Assembly (NCBI GenBank): GCA_963989385.1 | Contig: OZ022512.1 | Span: 31,207,899 to 31,271,898 of the forward strand | DNA: 64,000 nt | Direction of reading: 5' to 3' | From: Ctena decussata | Lineage: Eukaryota; Mollusca; Bivalvia; Lucinida; Lucinidae | Part shown: positions 1 to 12,846 of the stretch, in pieces | How positions within the stretch are numbered: the stretch's first letter is position 1 | How the letters are laid out: each line of letters starts with the position of its first letter | Notes under the pieces: model-generated | The model's database searches: none | Seen by the model: only the letters and a program-made list of their open reading frames with translations | What the model was told of the DNA's origin: nothing | Translations under genes and position numbers: made by a program

Positions 1-337
1 CTAAACAAATGAGGTATCATTTTAAAGAAGAGACTCTGATTTAAATATGGAATGTAAAATAATTAGATTTTTTTGAGTTTTTGATGACTTTTTGGTAGTC
101 TTAAAATTCCGGGAAGAGCCGGGAAGACAGCCGGGAAGATCGGGGTAGTTGTCTTTGGGATTCAATATCTATCTTTCTGTATACGCTATCTAAACAAATG
201 ATGCATAATTTAAAAGAAGAGACTCTAATCTAAATATTGAATATAAAATAAATAACTTTGGTGACTTTTTGATGACTTTTTGACACTTCAAAAATTCCGG
301 AAAGGCGGCCGGGAAGATAGGGGTAGTTGTCTTTCGG

Positions 338-1242
338 CGGTGAGACGATTGACCGAAATCACCGAAATCTACTGAAATCACCGAAATCACCATAGAATTT
401 ACAGAAATCACCTATAATAGTGTCAAATAAATGACTATATATGTATAACTGGTTATTAATAAGTCATATTTTTCTTTCCTGATAAAAATCTGCAGTATTA
501 TATAAGAAATATGCATAAAATAGCATCATAGTGACGATAAACCGAAATCACCATTAGCTGATGTTTCAATACACTCATAAAATCGATAACCGAAATCACT
601 TATCGGTATAGACATGTAAAATCCGGGTTATTGTACATGCATACACAGTAAAATCAAACAAAATAAAGCATCTTTAATTCAATCTTGATTTTAAATTTAC
701 AAGTTTGTAGGTAATTATCAACCAAGTATCCAACAAGCCTTCCTTTATATTAACCGACAGAGTTATGCTTGTATGTATCGACGATAAACCGAAATCACCA
801 CTGAACTCTTTCTTCTCAAATTTGGCTGGCTCAGATAAATTCGACAATTTGGTGATAAACCGAAATCACCGATGAAATATAAGATAAAATGAATAAAACA
901 CACACACGTTAATAAAAAATATCTGATGTCTCTTTCCTGTAACAGTTTATTTTTTATTTCTTCAATTATTTAATTACAAGTGTATAATTTCAATACAAAT
1001 AACGCACGCCCAATATTATTTTTCCGAAATATTTTTCTTTGTAACCTAATCAATTTATAATCAGTCCTATATTTTCTTGTATGATGGTATACATTGACCG
1101 TCATTTTTTGAAGTTTGTTTTAAGTACTGTATAACAATTAGTTTTACTAATAATGCCCAATCAGTTCACTTAATTATATAATCATGGCGGCATATACATT
1201 AAACATATTACGCTATGCGATTAAACTGCAACAAAGAAAGAT

Positions 1243-1284
<42 letters not shown>

Positions 1285-2390
1285 AAGACGGGAAAAGAGA
1301 AAGAATATGCCAAAATTAAAATGCAGACATGACGACAGGAGGAAATGTTTTGCAGGAGGAAATGTTTTGCGTATTTTTGATATTGTATGTAGTATATAGA
1401 ATAGATATAACGTTTTTGCCTGTTCTCCTGTGTGTCCGTTTGCTCGCCCGTAATGTCTCATTTCGTGTAAAAATGTGCATTAATTTTTTTCTAATAGTGT
1501 TTCGTATGAACACAATATTAGTAAGTATCGATCTCAATTTATTTGCAATTTGTTGATGCTGATGATGTTGCCTAGGCCACAGACTTTGAACTTTTGTATC
1601 ATTTGGGTTAATTTTTGCGTCACGTTTTAAAATATCACTCTGAAATTCTCAATGAGAACTTGTCATATAAGCATAGTATTATAAGCAGTATCATAACAGG
1701 GCTGAGGCTGACTTAGTGCATCCTGTTGATGCTGGTGTTGACTTAAAGATGCTGGTGTTGACTTAAGGTCGTGTGCCGCTAGCGCTAGGAGTCTTACCCG
1801 CGACCACCAATCCCCTTCTCCCACCCCAACCCCGACCGCCATGAGTCAGGGAACACACAATTCACCAGACCTTGCGGTCCGCTTTGATTAATTAATTATC
1901 AGAGCTGGGAAGCAATCAGCCATAAAACGTCTTTTGTCCCAATTAGTATTGCAACAGCTGGAGGCGTTCCGAGTTATTTAAGTTCTTTCTGGTGATTTCG
2001 GTAAATCGTCGAAAAGGTGATTTCGAACCCAAAACCTTGGGAGAAACACTTAATTATTAATTTATTTCTGTATTTATTAGTTTTTTTAATTGATTTAGAA
2101 GCAATTTTAATATATCTGCCAAACAAAAAACTAGACATGTACGTCTTTTTCCAATACTGAGGCTAATACCAAAACAGACTTTTCGATGCAGGCCCACGGG
2201 TGATTTCCGTTTATCCATTAATACATCTATTGAAAAAAAATTATTTATTTCTTTTTTTTTACAAATAAATTCAATACATATTATCAATAAAAAGTGATTT
2301 CAGATGAATTCAGTGGTGATTTCTGCAAATTCTACGGTGATTTCGGTGATTTCAGTAGATTTCGGTGATTTCGGTCAATCGTCTTACCCT
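338..2390 (+). mobile_element. Nested ~2.05 kb element with GGTGATTTCGGT-rich inverted ends (left arm)
   Basis: The ends are inverted copies of one another over about 70 bp. The left begins GGTGAGACGATTGACCGAA and the right ends with the complement of GGTAAGACGATTGACCGAA. Both are built from repeated ACCGAAATCACC units. The 8-mer TCTTTCGG lies directly outside both ends (330-337 and 2391-2398). In other copies of the host subterminal repeat this 8-mer occurs once, followed by ATTCAATATC. This is therefore a real 8-bp target duplication. Further ACCGAAATCACC motifs are scattered inside, near 541, 588, 788 and 847, and near 1990 on the other strand. No coding region is evident. An 8-bp duplication fits hAT and a few other superfamilies; the family is unassigned. 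Confidence 0.75.
1243..1278 (+). repeat. (AG)n microsatellite
   Basis: This perfect AG run has about 18 units. Its mirror in the right arm is clearly longer, so the two arms have diverged in length here. Confidence 0.95.
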
Positions 2391-3285
2391 TCTTTCGGAT
2401 TAAATATCTATTTTTTGTATCAGCTATCTAAACAAATGATGCATCATTTTAAAGAAGAGACTCTTATCTAAATGATGAATATAAAAATAGTTATGTCGAA
2501 AGTTTGATGACGTTTTGGTGCTTTAAAATGTCCGGGGTGAGCCAGGAAGGCAGCCGGGAAGAGAGGGATTGTAGTTTGTGGGACCCAAAATCTCCTATTT
2601 TGCAATATTTAATGATATAATTTTTGCACTCTTTTAAAAACAGTCTTTAAGCTAAATGTCGATTATAAGACAAGTGCTTTCTGGAAAAAAATGAAGACCT
2701 TATGTTGCTCTAAAACATTCGAGAATTTAAGGTGGCGCAGCCGGAAAGGCAGGAATAACAGTACATATTTATAATAAACATACGGATGATTTAGTAATGT
2801 TCTCCTTTAATTCCGTTCTAAAACTCCTTTATTTTTTGGATTTTGTCGGGATTTATTTATTTATTCATTTATTATTTTTATCTTTTTCTTTCTCGACATT
2901 TTTGTATATATAAAACAAAAATCATGCTTGCAGTATGCTTGTACTTACTTTGATTATCACCTAATTAAGATTTAATTGCAGCTTGGTCCATCCATTTCAA
3001 CGTAAGCTTGTTGGCGAACTGTATTTACGGATTAATCATTCTGTATCCTGTGTTCGGTTCTGTAGTGGTGCTCGTGTAGAGCAGCTTCATGAAGGAATGT
3101 GGGATATCAGTGCGTTCAAAGTAAGTCTTTTGATTTGTTATATGTAGGGTTTGAAATTTTATCAATGGAATATCAAAAAAGGCAACTTTATTACAAAGTC
3201 ACACCAGTTATATTAATATATATATAACTGAACTAGATTTTGTAGATTTTTTATTATTATTATTACACAGTCGGATCAGAAACTT

Positions 3286-3392
3286 CGTTAGCTTAGACCC
3301 TTAGCTACTAAGCTACCCATTTAGCGCCCAGCGAAGACTCCGATCAGAATGGGCGGGCTGGCTTGAGCCTTCGCTGGGCGCTCATGCCAAAA
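3286..3392. repeat. Imperfect hairpin containing GCGCCCAGCGAAG
   Basis: TTAGCGCCCAGCGAAG and CTTCGCTGGGCGCT face each other here, next to TTAGCTACTAAGCTAC. The same words occur in the foldback family at 32254, 38871 and 44564, so this looks like a shortened relative. A mirror copy lies at about 9792-9897. Confidence 0.55.
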
Positions 3393-5154
3393 AGTTACTG
3401 GTTTTATCATGAGGCTGCTCATATTTTTTCCTGTCGAAAGTGACGTAAATAAAATTATTTTAGATGTTGAAGTAATGCATCTTAAACTTCAGCTAAAATA
3501 ATTTGTTTAAACTAGACAATTTTTGTAAGGAGACACAGAAAATTAGATAGACCAATATTTCACGGCTTGTTATTCCATATACTAAAAAGCAGAACCCCCT
3601 CATAAACTCATGAAGTAAAAATTCATTTTAATTATTTATTTTTATTTATTTCATTTTTTTTTTTATTTATTTAAGTTTATGCCGGACGATAATTTTACGA
3701 AAAGGGACATCAGTATCGGTCTGATTTTACTCATTCACGGGTTTAAATCCATAATCACTTAATTGCATTGCTTTAATGTACATTCGATTGATGTTAACGA
3801 TGCATTCATCGCTCAAGGGAAGAAGGAAAGATGGAGGCAAACAAATGGATGCTAGGCTTATAAGAGTGGCGATACTCCGACAAGATTGTCTTTACATCAC
3901 TAATTTAGTGTCCAAATTTTGTCCAAAGAATATCATTTATAAGACAAATTACAGACCCCGTAGGAGCATTTACCTAAAGAAATAGGGTACATTTTAAAAC
4001 CAGGCCCACTTTTTCAAAATTAACAGCTTCAGCTTCACCACATTGCCATTTTTGTCAAAGATGTGAGGAGCTTTGGTTATAATTAAGGCTATATTCTCCA
4101 TTAAAACGTGTTGTGACGTCTCATCAGAACCGTCTCGCCAAGACGGTTCTAATGAGGAGTCATAATATGTTCTCACTGAGAATCATGGAATAATTATCTC
4201 ATTTTATGGCTTATAATTATGGATCAGTCATAAGAAGATAATACGATAAAAATCACTGCCTTTTAAATCAATGTTCAGATCTCTTGTATTCGGTCATTTC
4301 AAGCCGACAGTCATGTTGCGTCAACACGTTACTAGTGGAATGACAAACAGTGCAGACCCAGATCAGACTGATGCTCAGGAAAGTCTGGGTCTTCACTGTT
4401 TGCTCTTGAACTCCTGTCCTAGAAGTAAGGGTCATTAAGGTATTGTCAATTAGGAGAAAAGGTATCCTTACAGGGGAAGCAACTCTATCATTTTCACATT
4501 ACTTCCCTTCTCAACTCTCAAATGAAATGAATACTTTTTTAGGCGAAACTATTCTGTCAATTTCATTTTTGCCTCCATTCTTAGGGATCGACTATTACAG
4601 TATTCGTAGAACACCCGCTATTCGGAAAAGACAGCATGTCGGCAAAGAGAGATCTACTATCAAAGGACGGTCTCCATTAGAGCAACGAAATCGCACTCCG
4701 GGTATTGTTTTTTTCATTTTGTCATTTTCTGAAATACCCGCAGACCAATCCAAAAATAAAATCGGAGTTACGTCAAGATATTAGACTAGGTCTCCATGTG
4801 ACACAAGCTGGCGTGAGACAGTTGACACTTGATATCCAGGCGGCGGTTCGATTCCATTTGAAATCAGACAGGAAGTCGTGCAGGCCATTGTCATATTCAT
4901 CACCGACACTACCAGTTTCTGTTTCATCCCAGAATCAACAGAGGAGCCCTTTTTTCGGAGTCTGATTTTCCACCTCTGTCGATACCAACCCAGGTGAAAG
5001 AGGTACGTATTATGGAGGTAAGCTGTAAAGTAGATCATATCACGAGCGAAAAGCGCGAATGATGCCGGTATCTACTTACTGCCAACATAACTATTTTATT
5101 TCATATTTCACTTTGGATAATAGTCTCTTCTTTCAAATAATGCCCAATTTGCTT

Positions 5155-6161
5155 AGATAGCTTATGCAGGTAGAGAGAGATGGCTACCCCTAGCTTCCCG
5201 GCTCTTCCCGGAATTTTTAAAGTACCAAAGAGGCATAAAAAACTCAACAAAATCTATTTACTTTATATTCAATATTTAGATTAGAGCCACCGTTTTAAAA
5301 TGATGCATATTTTTGTTTAGAAAGCTTATATAAAAAGAAAGATATTAAATCCGAGAGACAACTACCCCTATCTTCCCGGCTGCCATCCCGGCTCTTCCGG
5401 AATTTTTAAAGTACCAAAGAGCCATCGAAAACTCATCAAAATCTATTTATTTTATATTCAATATTTAGATTATAGCCTTTTCTTTAAAATGATGCCTAAT
5501 TTGTTTGTAAAACTTATAGAGAAAGATAGATATTGAATCCCAAAGACAACTACCCCGATCTTCCCGGCTCGGCTCTTCCCGGAATTTTTAAAGTACCAAA
5601 AAGTCATCAAAAACTCAACAAAATCTATTTACTTTATATCCAATATTTAGATTAGAGCCTCTATTTTTAAAATGATGCTTAATTTGTTTAGGAAGCTTAT
5701 ATAAAAAGATAGATATTGAATCCGAAAGACAACTACCCCTATCTTCCCGGCTGCCTTCCCGGCTCTTCCCGGAATTTTTAAAGAACCAAAAAGTCATCGA
5801 AAACTCATCAAATTCTATTTATTTTTTATTCAATATTTAGATTAGAGCCTCTTCTTTAAAATGATGCCTAATTTGTTTCGAAAGCTTATGTAGAAAGATA
5901 GATATTGAATCCCAAAGACAACTACCCCGATCTTCCCGGCTGTCTTCCCGGCTCTTCCCGGAATTTTTAAAGTACCAAAAAGTCTTCAAAAACTCAAAAA
6001 AATCTATTTATTTTATATTCAATATTTAAATTAGAGTCTATTCTTTAATATGATACCTAATTTGTTTAGATAGCTTATATAGAAAGATAGATATTGAATC
6101 CGAAAGACAACTACCCCCCATCTTTCCGGCTATTTCTTCCCGGCCTTCCCGGCGATTAGTG
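5155..6161 (-). repeat. Subterminal repeat array, left copy
   Basis: This is the inverted counterpart of the array at 6185-7185. The same GACAACTACCCC and CTTCCCGGC blocks recur about every 185 bp on the opposite strand. Confidence 0.8.
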
Positions 6162-6184
6162 TGAAACATAGATGAAACATGGCA
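6162..6184. other. 23-bp spacer between the two CACTA-ended copies
   Basis: The bases between TAGTG (ending at 6161) and CACTA (starting at 6185) are not part of the symmetric arms, apart from a few bases next to the ends (TG...CA). This spacer is the loop of the palindrome. Its exact placement between two element termini argues against a random fold-back sequencing chimera. Confidence 0.7.
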
Positions 6185-7185
6185 CACTAATCGCCGGGAA
6201 AGCCGGGAAGAAAAAACCGGGAAGATGGGGGTAGTTGTCTTTCGGATTCAATATCTATCTTTCTATATAAGCTATCTAAACAAATTAGGTATCATATTAA
6301 AGAATAGACTCTAATTTAAATATTGAATATAAAATAAATAGATTTTTTTGAGTTTTTGAAGACTCTTTGGTACTTTAAAAATTCCGGGAAGAGCCAGGAA
6401 GACAGCCGGGAAGATCGGGGTAGTTGTCTTTGGGATTCAATATCTATCTTTCTACATAAGGTTTCCAAACAAATTAGGCATCATTTTAAAGAAGAGGCTC
6501 TAATCTAAATATTAAATAAAAAATAAATAGAATTTGATGAGTTTTCGATGACCTTTTGGTTCTTTAAAAATTCCGGGAAGAGCCGGGAAGGCAGCCGGGA
6601 AGATAGGGGTAGTTGTCTTTCGGATTCAATATCTATCTTTTTATATAAGCTTCCTAAACAAATTAAGCATCATTTTAAAAATAGAGGCTCTAATCTAAAT
6701 ATTGGATATAAAGTAAATAGATTTTGTTGAGTTTTTGATGACTTTTTGGTACTTTGAAAATTCCGGGAAGAGCCGAGCCGGGAAGATCGGGGTAGTTGTC
6801 TTTGGGATTCAATATCTATCTTTCTCTATAAGTTTTACAAACAAATTAGGCATCATTTTAAAGAAAAGGCTCTAATCTAAATATTGAATATAAAATAAAT
6901 AGATTTTGATGAGTTTTCGATGGCTCTTTGGTACTTTAAAAATTCCGGAAGAGCCGGGATGGCAGCCGGGAAGATAGGGGTAGTTGTCTCTCGGATTTAA
7001 TATCTTTCTTTTTATATAAGCTTTCTAAACAAAAATATGCATCATTTTAAAACGGTGGCTCTAATCTAAATATGGAATATAAAGTAAATAGATTTTGTTG
7101 AGACTTTTTATGCCTCTTTGGTACTTTAAAAATTCCGGGAAGAGCCGGGAAGCTAGGGGTAGCCATCTCTCTCTACCTGCATAAG
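6185..7185 (+). repeat. Subterminal repeat array, 180-190 bp period (right copy)
   Basis: The landmark GTAGTTGTCT recurs at 6231, 6420, 6609, 6792 and 6980, with a degenerate form at 7159. Each unit also contains a CCGGGAAG...CCGGGAAG block and an AT-rich half that ends near TCATTTTAAA. The mirror array occupies about 5155-6161 in the left copy. In CACTA elements such subterminal repeats are the usual binding sites for the transposase; that role is inferred here. Confidence 0.8.
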
Positions 7186-8358
7186 CTATCTAAGCAAATT
7201 GGGCATTATTTGAAAGAAGAGACTATTATCCAAAGTGGAATATGAAATAAAATAGTTATGTTGGCAGTAAGTAGATACCGGCATCATTCGCGCTTTTCGC
7301 TCGTGATATGATCTACTTTACAGCTTACCTCCATAATACGTACCTCTTTCACCTGGGTTGGTATCGACAGAGGTGGAAAATCAGACTCCGAAAAAAGGGC
7401 TCCTCTGTTGATTCTGGGATGAAACAGAAACTGGTAGTGTCGGTGATGAATATGACAATGGCCTGCACGACTTCCTGTCTGATTTCAAATGGAATCGAAC
7501 CGCCGCCTGGATATCAAGTGTCAACTCTTATTGGATATAAAGTAAATAGATTTTGTTGAGTTTTTGATGACTTTTTGGTACTTTAAAAATTCCGGGAAGA
7601 GCCGAGCCGGGAAGATCGGGGTAGTTGTCTTTGGGATTCAATATCTATCTTTCTCTATAAGTTTTACAAACAAATTAGGCATCATTTTAAAGAAAAGGCT
7701 ATAATCTAAATATTGAATATAAAATAAATAGATTTTGATGAGTTTTCGATGGCTCTTTGGTACTTTAAAAATTCCGGAAGAGCCGGGATGGCAGCCGGGA
7801 AGATAGGGGTAGTTGTCTCTCGGATTTAATATCTTTCTTTTTATATAAGCTTTCTAAACAAAAATATGCATCATTTTAAAACGGTGGCTCTAATCTAAAT
7901 ATTGAATATAAAGTAAATAGATTTTGTTGAGTTTTTTATGCCTCTTTGGTACTTTAAAAATTCCGGGAAGAGCCGGGAAGCTAGGGGTAGCCATCTCTCT
8001 CTACCTGCATAAGCTATCTAAGCAAATTGGGCATTATTTGAAAGAAGAGACTATTATCCAAAGTGGAATATGAAATAAAATAGTTATGTTGGCAGTAAGT
8101 AGATACCGGCATCATTCGCGCTTTTCGCTCGTGATATGATCTACTTTACAGCTTACCTCCATAATACGTACCTCTTTCACCTGGGTTGGTATCGACTGAG
8201 GTGGAAAATCAGACTCCGAAAAAAGGGCTCCTCTGTTGATTCTGGGATGAAACAGAAACTGGTAGTGTCGGTGATGAATATGACAATGGCCTGCACGACT
8301 TCCTGTCTGATTTCAAATGGAATCGAACCGCCGCCTGGATATCAAGTGTCAACTGTCT
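6701..8358 (+). repeat. 828-bp tandem duplication found in the right arm only
   Basis: Two consecutive units, about 6701-7529 and 7530-8358, are nearly identical. For example, the segment starting at 7308 recurs at 8136. The left arm has the matching sequence once (4781-5038 region). The junction at 7527-7530 joins GTGTCAACTC directly to TTATTGGATATAAAG, so the duplication breakpoint falls inside a subterminal repeat. Confidence 0.85.
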
Positions 8359-10785
8359 CACGCCAGCTTGTGTCACATGGAGACCTAGTCTAATATCTTG
8401 ACGTAACTCCGATTTTATTTTTGGATTGGTCTGCGGGTATTTCAGAAAATGACAAAATGAAAAAAACAATACCCGGAGTGCGATTTCGTTGCTCTAATGG
8501 AGACCGTCCTTTGATAGTAGATCTCTCTTTGCCGACATGCTGTCTTTTCCGAATAGCGGGTGTTCTACGAATACTGTAATAGTCGATCCCTAAGAATGGA
8601 GGCAAAAATGAAATTGACAGAATTGTTTCGCCTAAAAAAGTATTCATTTCATTTGAGAGTTGAGAAGGGAAGTAATGTGAAAATGATAGAGTTGCTTCCC
8701 CTGTAAGGATACCTTTTCTCCTAATTGACAATACCTTAATGACCCTTACTTCTAGGACAGGAGTTCAAGAGCAAACAGTGAAGACCCAGACTTTCCTGAG
8801 CATCAGTCTGATCTGGGTCTGCACTGTTTGTCATTCCACTAGTAACGTGTTGACGCAACATGACTGTCGGCTTGAAATGACCGAATACAAGAGATCTGAA
8901 CATTGATTTAAAAGGCAGTGATTTTTATCGTATTATCTTCTTATGACTAATCCATAATTATAAGCCATAAAATGAGATAATTATTCCATGATTCTCAGTG
9001 AGAACATATTATGACTCCTCATTAGAACCGTCTTGGCGAGACGGTTCTGATGAGACGTCACAACACGTTTTAATGGAGAATATAGCCTTAATTATAACCA
9101 AAGCTCCTCACATCTTTGACAAAAATGGCAATGTGGTGAAGCTGAAGCTGTTAATTTTGAAAAAGTGGGCCTGGTTTTAAAATGTACCCTATTTCTTTAG
9201 GTAAATGCTCCTACGGGGTCTGTAATTTGTCTTATAAATGATATTCTTTGGACAAAATTTGGACAGACTAAATTAGTGATGTAAAGACAATCTTGTCGGA
9301 GTATCGCCACTCTTATAAGCCTAGCATCCATTTGTTTGCCTCCATCTTTCCTTCTTCCCTTGAGCGATGAATGCATCGTTAACATCAATCGAATGTACAT
9401 TAAAGCAATGCAATTAAGTGATTATGGATTTAACGACCCGTGAATGAGTAAAATCAGACCGATACTGATGTCCCTTTTCGTAAAATTATCGTCCGGCATA
9501 AACTTAAATAAATAAAAAAAAAATGAAATAAATAAAAATAAATAATTAAAATGAATTTTTACTTCATGAGTTTATGAGGGGGCTCTGCTTTTTAGTATAT
9601 GGAATAACAAGCCGTGAAATATTGGTCTATCTAATTTTCTGTGTCTCCTTACAAAAATTGTCTAGTTTAAACTTATTATTAAGCTGAAGTTTAAGATGCA
9701 TTACTTCAACATCTAAAATAATTTTATTTACGTCACTTTCGACAGGAAAAAATATGAGCAGCCTCATGATAAAACCAGTAACTTTTTGGCATGAGCGCCC
9801 AGCGAAGGCTCAAGCCAGCCCGCCCATTCTGATCGGAGTCTTCGCTGGGCGCTAAATGGGTAGCTTAGTAGCTAAGGGTCTAAGCTAACGAAGTTTCTGA
9901 TCCGACTGTGTAATAATAATAATAAAAAATCTACAAAATCTAGTTCAGTTATATATATATTAATATAACTGGTGTGACTTTGTAATAAAGTTGCCTTTTT
10001 TGATATTCCATTGATAAAATTTCAAACCCTACATATAACAAATCAAAAGACTTACTTTGAACGCACTGATATCCCACATTCCTTCATGAAGCTGCTCTAC
10101 ACGAGCACCACTACAGAACCGAACACAGGATACAGAATGATTAATCCGTAAATACAGTTCGCCAACAAGCTTACGTTGAAATGGATGGACCAAGCTGCAA
10201 TTAAATCTTAATTAGGTGATAATCAAAGTAAGTACAAGCATACTGCAAGCATGATTTTTGTTTTATATATACAAAAATGTCGAGAAAGAAAAAGATAAAA
10301 ATAATAAATGAATAAATAAATAAATCCCGACAAAATCCAAAAAATAAAGGAGTTTTAGAACGGAATTAAAGGAGAACATTACTAAATCATCCGTATGTTT
10401 ATTATAAATATGTACTGTTATTCCTGCCTTTCCGGCTGCGCCACCTTAAATTCTCGAATGTTTTAGAGCAACATAAGGTCTTCATTTTTTTCCAGAAAGC
10501 ACTTGTCTTATAATCGACATTTAGCTTAAAGACTGTTTTTAAAAGAGTGCAAAAATTATATCATTAAATATTGCAAAATAGGAGATTTTGGGTCCCACAA
10601 ACTACAATCCCTCTCTTCCCGGCTGCCTTCCTGGCTCACCCCGGACATTTTAAAGCACCAAAACGTCATCAAACTTTCGACATAACTATTTTTATATTCA
10701 TCATTTAGATAAGAGTCTCTTCTTTAAAATGATGCATCATTTGTTTAGATAGCTGATACAAAAAATAGATATTTAATCCGAAAGA

Positions 10786-11887
10786 AGGGTAAGACGATTG
10801 ACCGAAATCACCGAAATCTACTGAAATCACCGAAATCACCGTAGAATTTGCAGAAATCACCACTGAATTCATCTGAAATCACTTTTTATTGATAATATGT
10901 ATTGAATTTATTTGTAAAAAAAAAGAAATAAATAATTTTTTTTTCAATAGATGTATTAATGGATAAACGGAAATCACCCGTGGGCCTGCATCGAAAAGTC
11001 TGTTTTGGTATTAGCCTCAGTATTGGAAAAAGACGTACATGTCTAGTTTTTTGTTTGGCAGATATATTAAAATTGCTTCTAAATCAATTAAAAAAACTAA
11101 TAAATACAGAAATAAATTAATAATAAAGTGTTTCTCCCAAGGTTTTGGGTTCGTAATCACCTTTTCGACGATTTACCGAAATCACCAGAAAGAACTTAAA
11201 TAACTCGGAACGCCTCCAGCTGTTGCAATACTAATTGGGACAAAAGACGTTTTATGGCTGATTGCTTCCCAGCTCTGATAATTAATTAATCAAAGCGGAC
11301 CGCAAGGTCTGGTGAATTGTGTGTTCCCTGACTCATGGCGGTCGGGGTTGGGGTGGGAGAAGGGGATTGGTGGTCGCGGGTAAGACTCCTAGCGCTAGCG
11401 GCACACGACCTTAAGTCAACACCAGCATCTTTAAGTCAACACCAGCATCAACAGGATGCACTAAGTCAGCCTCAGCCCTGTTATGATACTGCTTATAATA
11501 CTATGCTTATATGACAAGTTCTCATTGAGAATTTCAGAGTGATATTTTAAAACGTGACGCAAAAATTAACCCAAATGATACAAAAGTTCAAAGTCTGTGG
11601 CCTAGGCAACATCATCAGCATCAACAAATTGCAAATAAATTGAGATCGATACTTACTAATATTGTGTTCATACGAAACACTATTAGAAAAAAATTAATGC
11701 ACATTTTTACACGAAATGAGACATTACGGGCGAGCAAACGGACACACAGGAGAACAGGCAAAAACGTTATATCTATTCTATATACTACATACAATATCAA
11801 AAATACGCAAAACATTTCCTCCTGCAAAACATTTCCTCCTGTCGTCATGTCTGCATTTTAATTTTGGCATATTCTTTCTCTTTTCCC

Positions 11888-11942
<55 letters not shown>

Positions 11943-12846
11943 ATCTTTCTTTGTTGCAGTTTAATCGCATAGCGTAATATGTTTAATGTATATGCCGCCA
12001 TGATTATATAATTAAGTGAACTGATTGGGCATTATTAGTAAAACTAATTGTTATACAGTACTTAAAACAAACTTCAAAAAATGACGGTCAATGTATACCA
12101 TCATACAAGAAAATATAGGACTGATTATAAATTGATTAGGTTACAAAGAAAAATATTTCGGAAAAATAATATTGGGCGTGCGTTATTTGTATTGAAATTA
12201 TACACTTGTAATTAAATAATTGAAGAAATAAAAAATAAACTGTTACAGGAAAGAGACATCAGATATTTTTTATTAACGTGTGTGTGTTTTATTCATTTTA
12301 TCTTATATTTCATCGGTGATTTCGGTTTATCACCAAATTGTCGAATTTATCTGAGCCAGCCAAATTTGAGAAAAAGAGTTCAGTGGTGATTTCGGTTTAT
12401 CGTCGATACATACAAGCATAACTCTGTCGGTTAATATAAAGGAAGGCTTGTTGGATACTTGGTTGATAATTACCTACAAACTTGTAAATTTAAAATCAAG
12501 ATTGAATTAAAGATGCTTTATTTTGTTTGATTTTACTGTGTATGCATGTACAATAACCCGGATTTTACATGTCTATACCGATAAGTGATTTCGGTTATCG
12601 ATTTTATGAGTGTATTGAAACATCAGCTAATGGTGATTTCGGTTTATCGTCACTATGATGCTATTTTATGCATATTTCTTATATAATACTGCAGATTTTT
12701 ATCAGGAAAGAAAAATATGACTTATTAATAACCAGTTATACATATATAGTCATTTATTTGACACTATTATAGGTGATTTCTGTAAATTCTATGGTGATTT
12801 CGGTGATTTCAGTAGATTTCGGTGATTTCGGTCAATCGTCTCACCG
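10786..12846 (-). mobile_element. Nested ~2.06 kb element with GGTGATTTCGGT-rich inverted ends (right arm)
   Basis: This is the mirror copy of 338-2390, with the same flanking 8-mer read on this strand as CCGAAAGA at 10778-10785 and 12847-12854. The same insertion site in both arms shows that the inner element was already present before the CACTA-ended element was duplicated. Confidence 0.75.
11893..11942 (+). repeat. (CT)n microsatellite
   Basis: This perfect CT run has about 25 units. It is the mirror-arm counterpart of the AG run at 1243-1278. Confidence 0.95.

Larger units (their letters stand above)
1..6161 (-). mobile_element. CACTA-ended non-autonomous element, left copy of a giant palindrome (outer end lies off the window)
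   Basis: This arm is the reverse complement of 6185-13274: base 1 pairs with about 13183, so roughly 90 bp of the outer end are missing. The inner end reads GGCGATTAGTG and stops at 6161, which is the mirror of the CACTAATCGCC that opens the right copy. Large parts read nearly identical between arms. The arms differ in an AG/CT run, in a small indel near 3910 versus 9264, and in an 828-bp duplication present only on the right. No reading frame exceeds 113 codons and none resembles a transposase, so the element is called non-autonomous. CACTA-type ends suggest the EnSpm/CMC superfamily, but no clear target duplication was found. The interior 2400-5150 is otherwise non-coding. Confidence 0.72.

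Noticed and set aside
4443..4784. A 113-codon frame mirrored in both palindrome arms (also 8390-8731), with overlapping frames at 4705-4965 and 4781-5038
   Set aside because: Mirror conservation comes from the duplication itself. The sequence has no recognisable domain, and several frames overlap on both strands, so coding cannot be supported.
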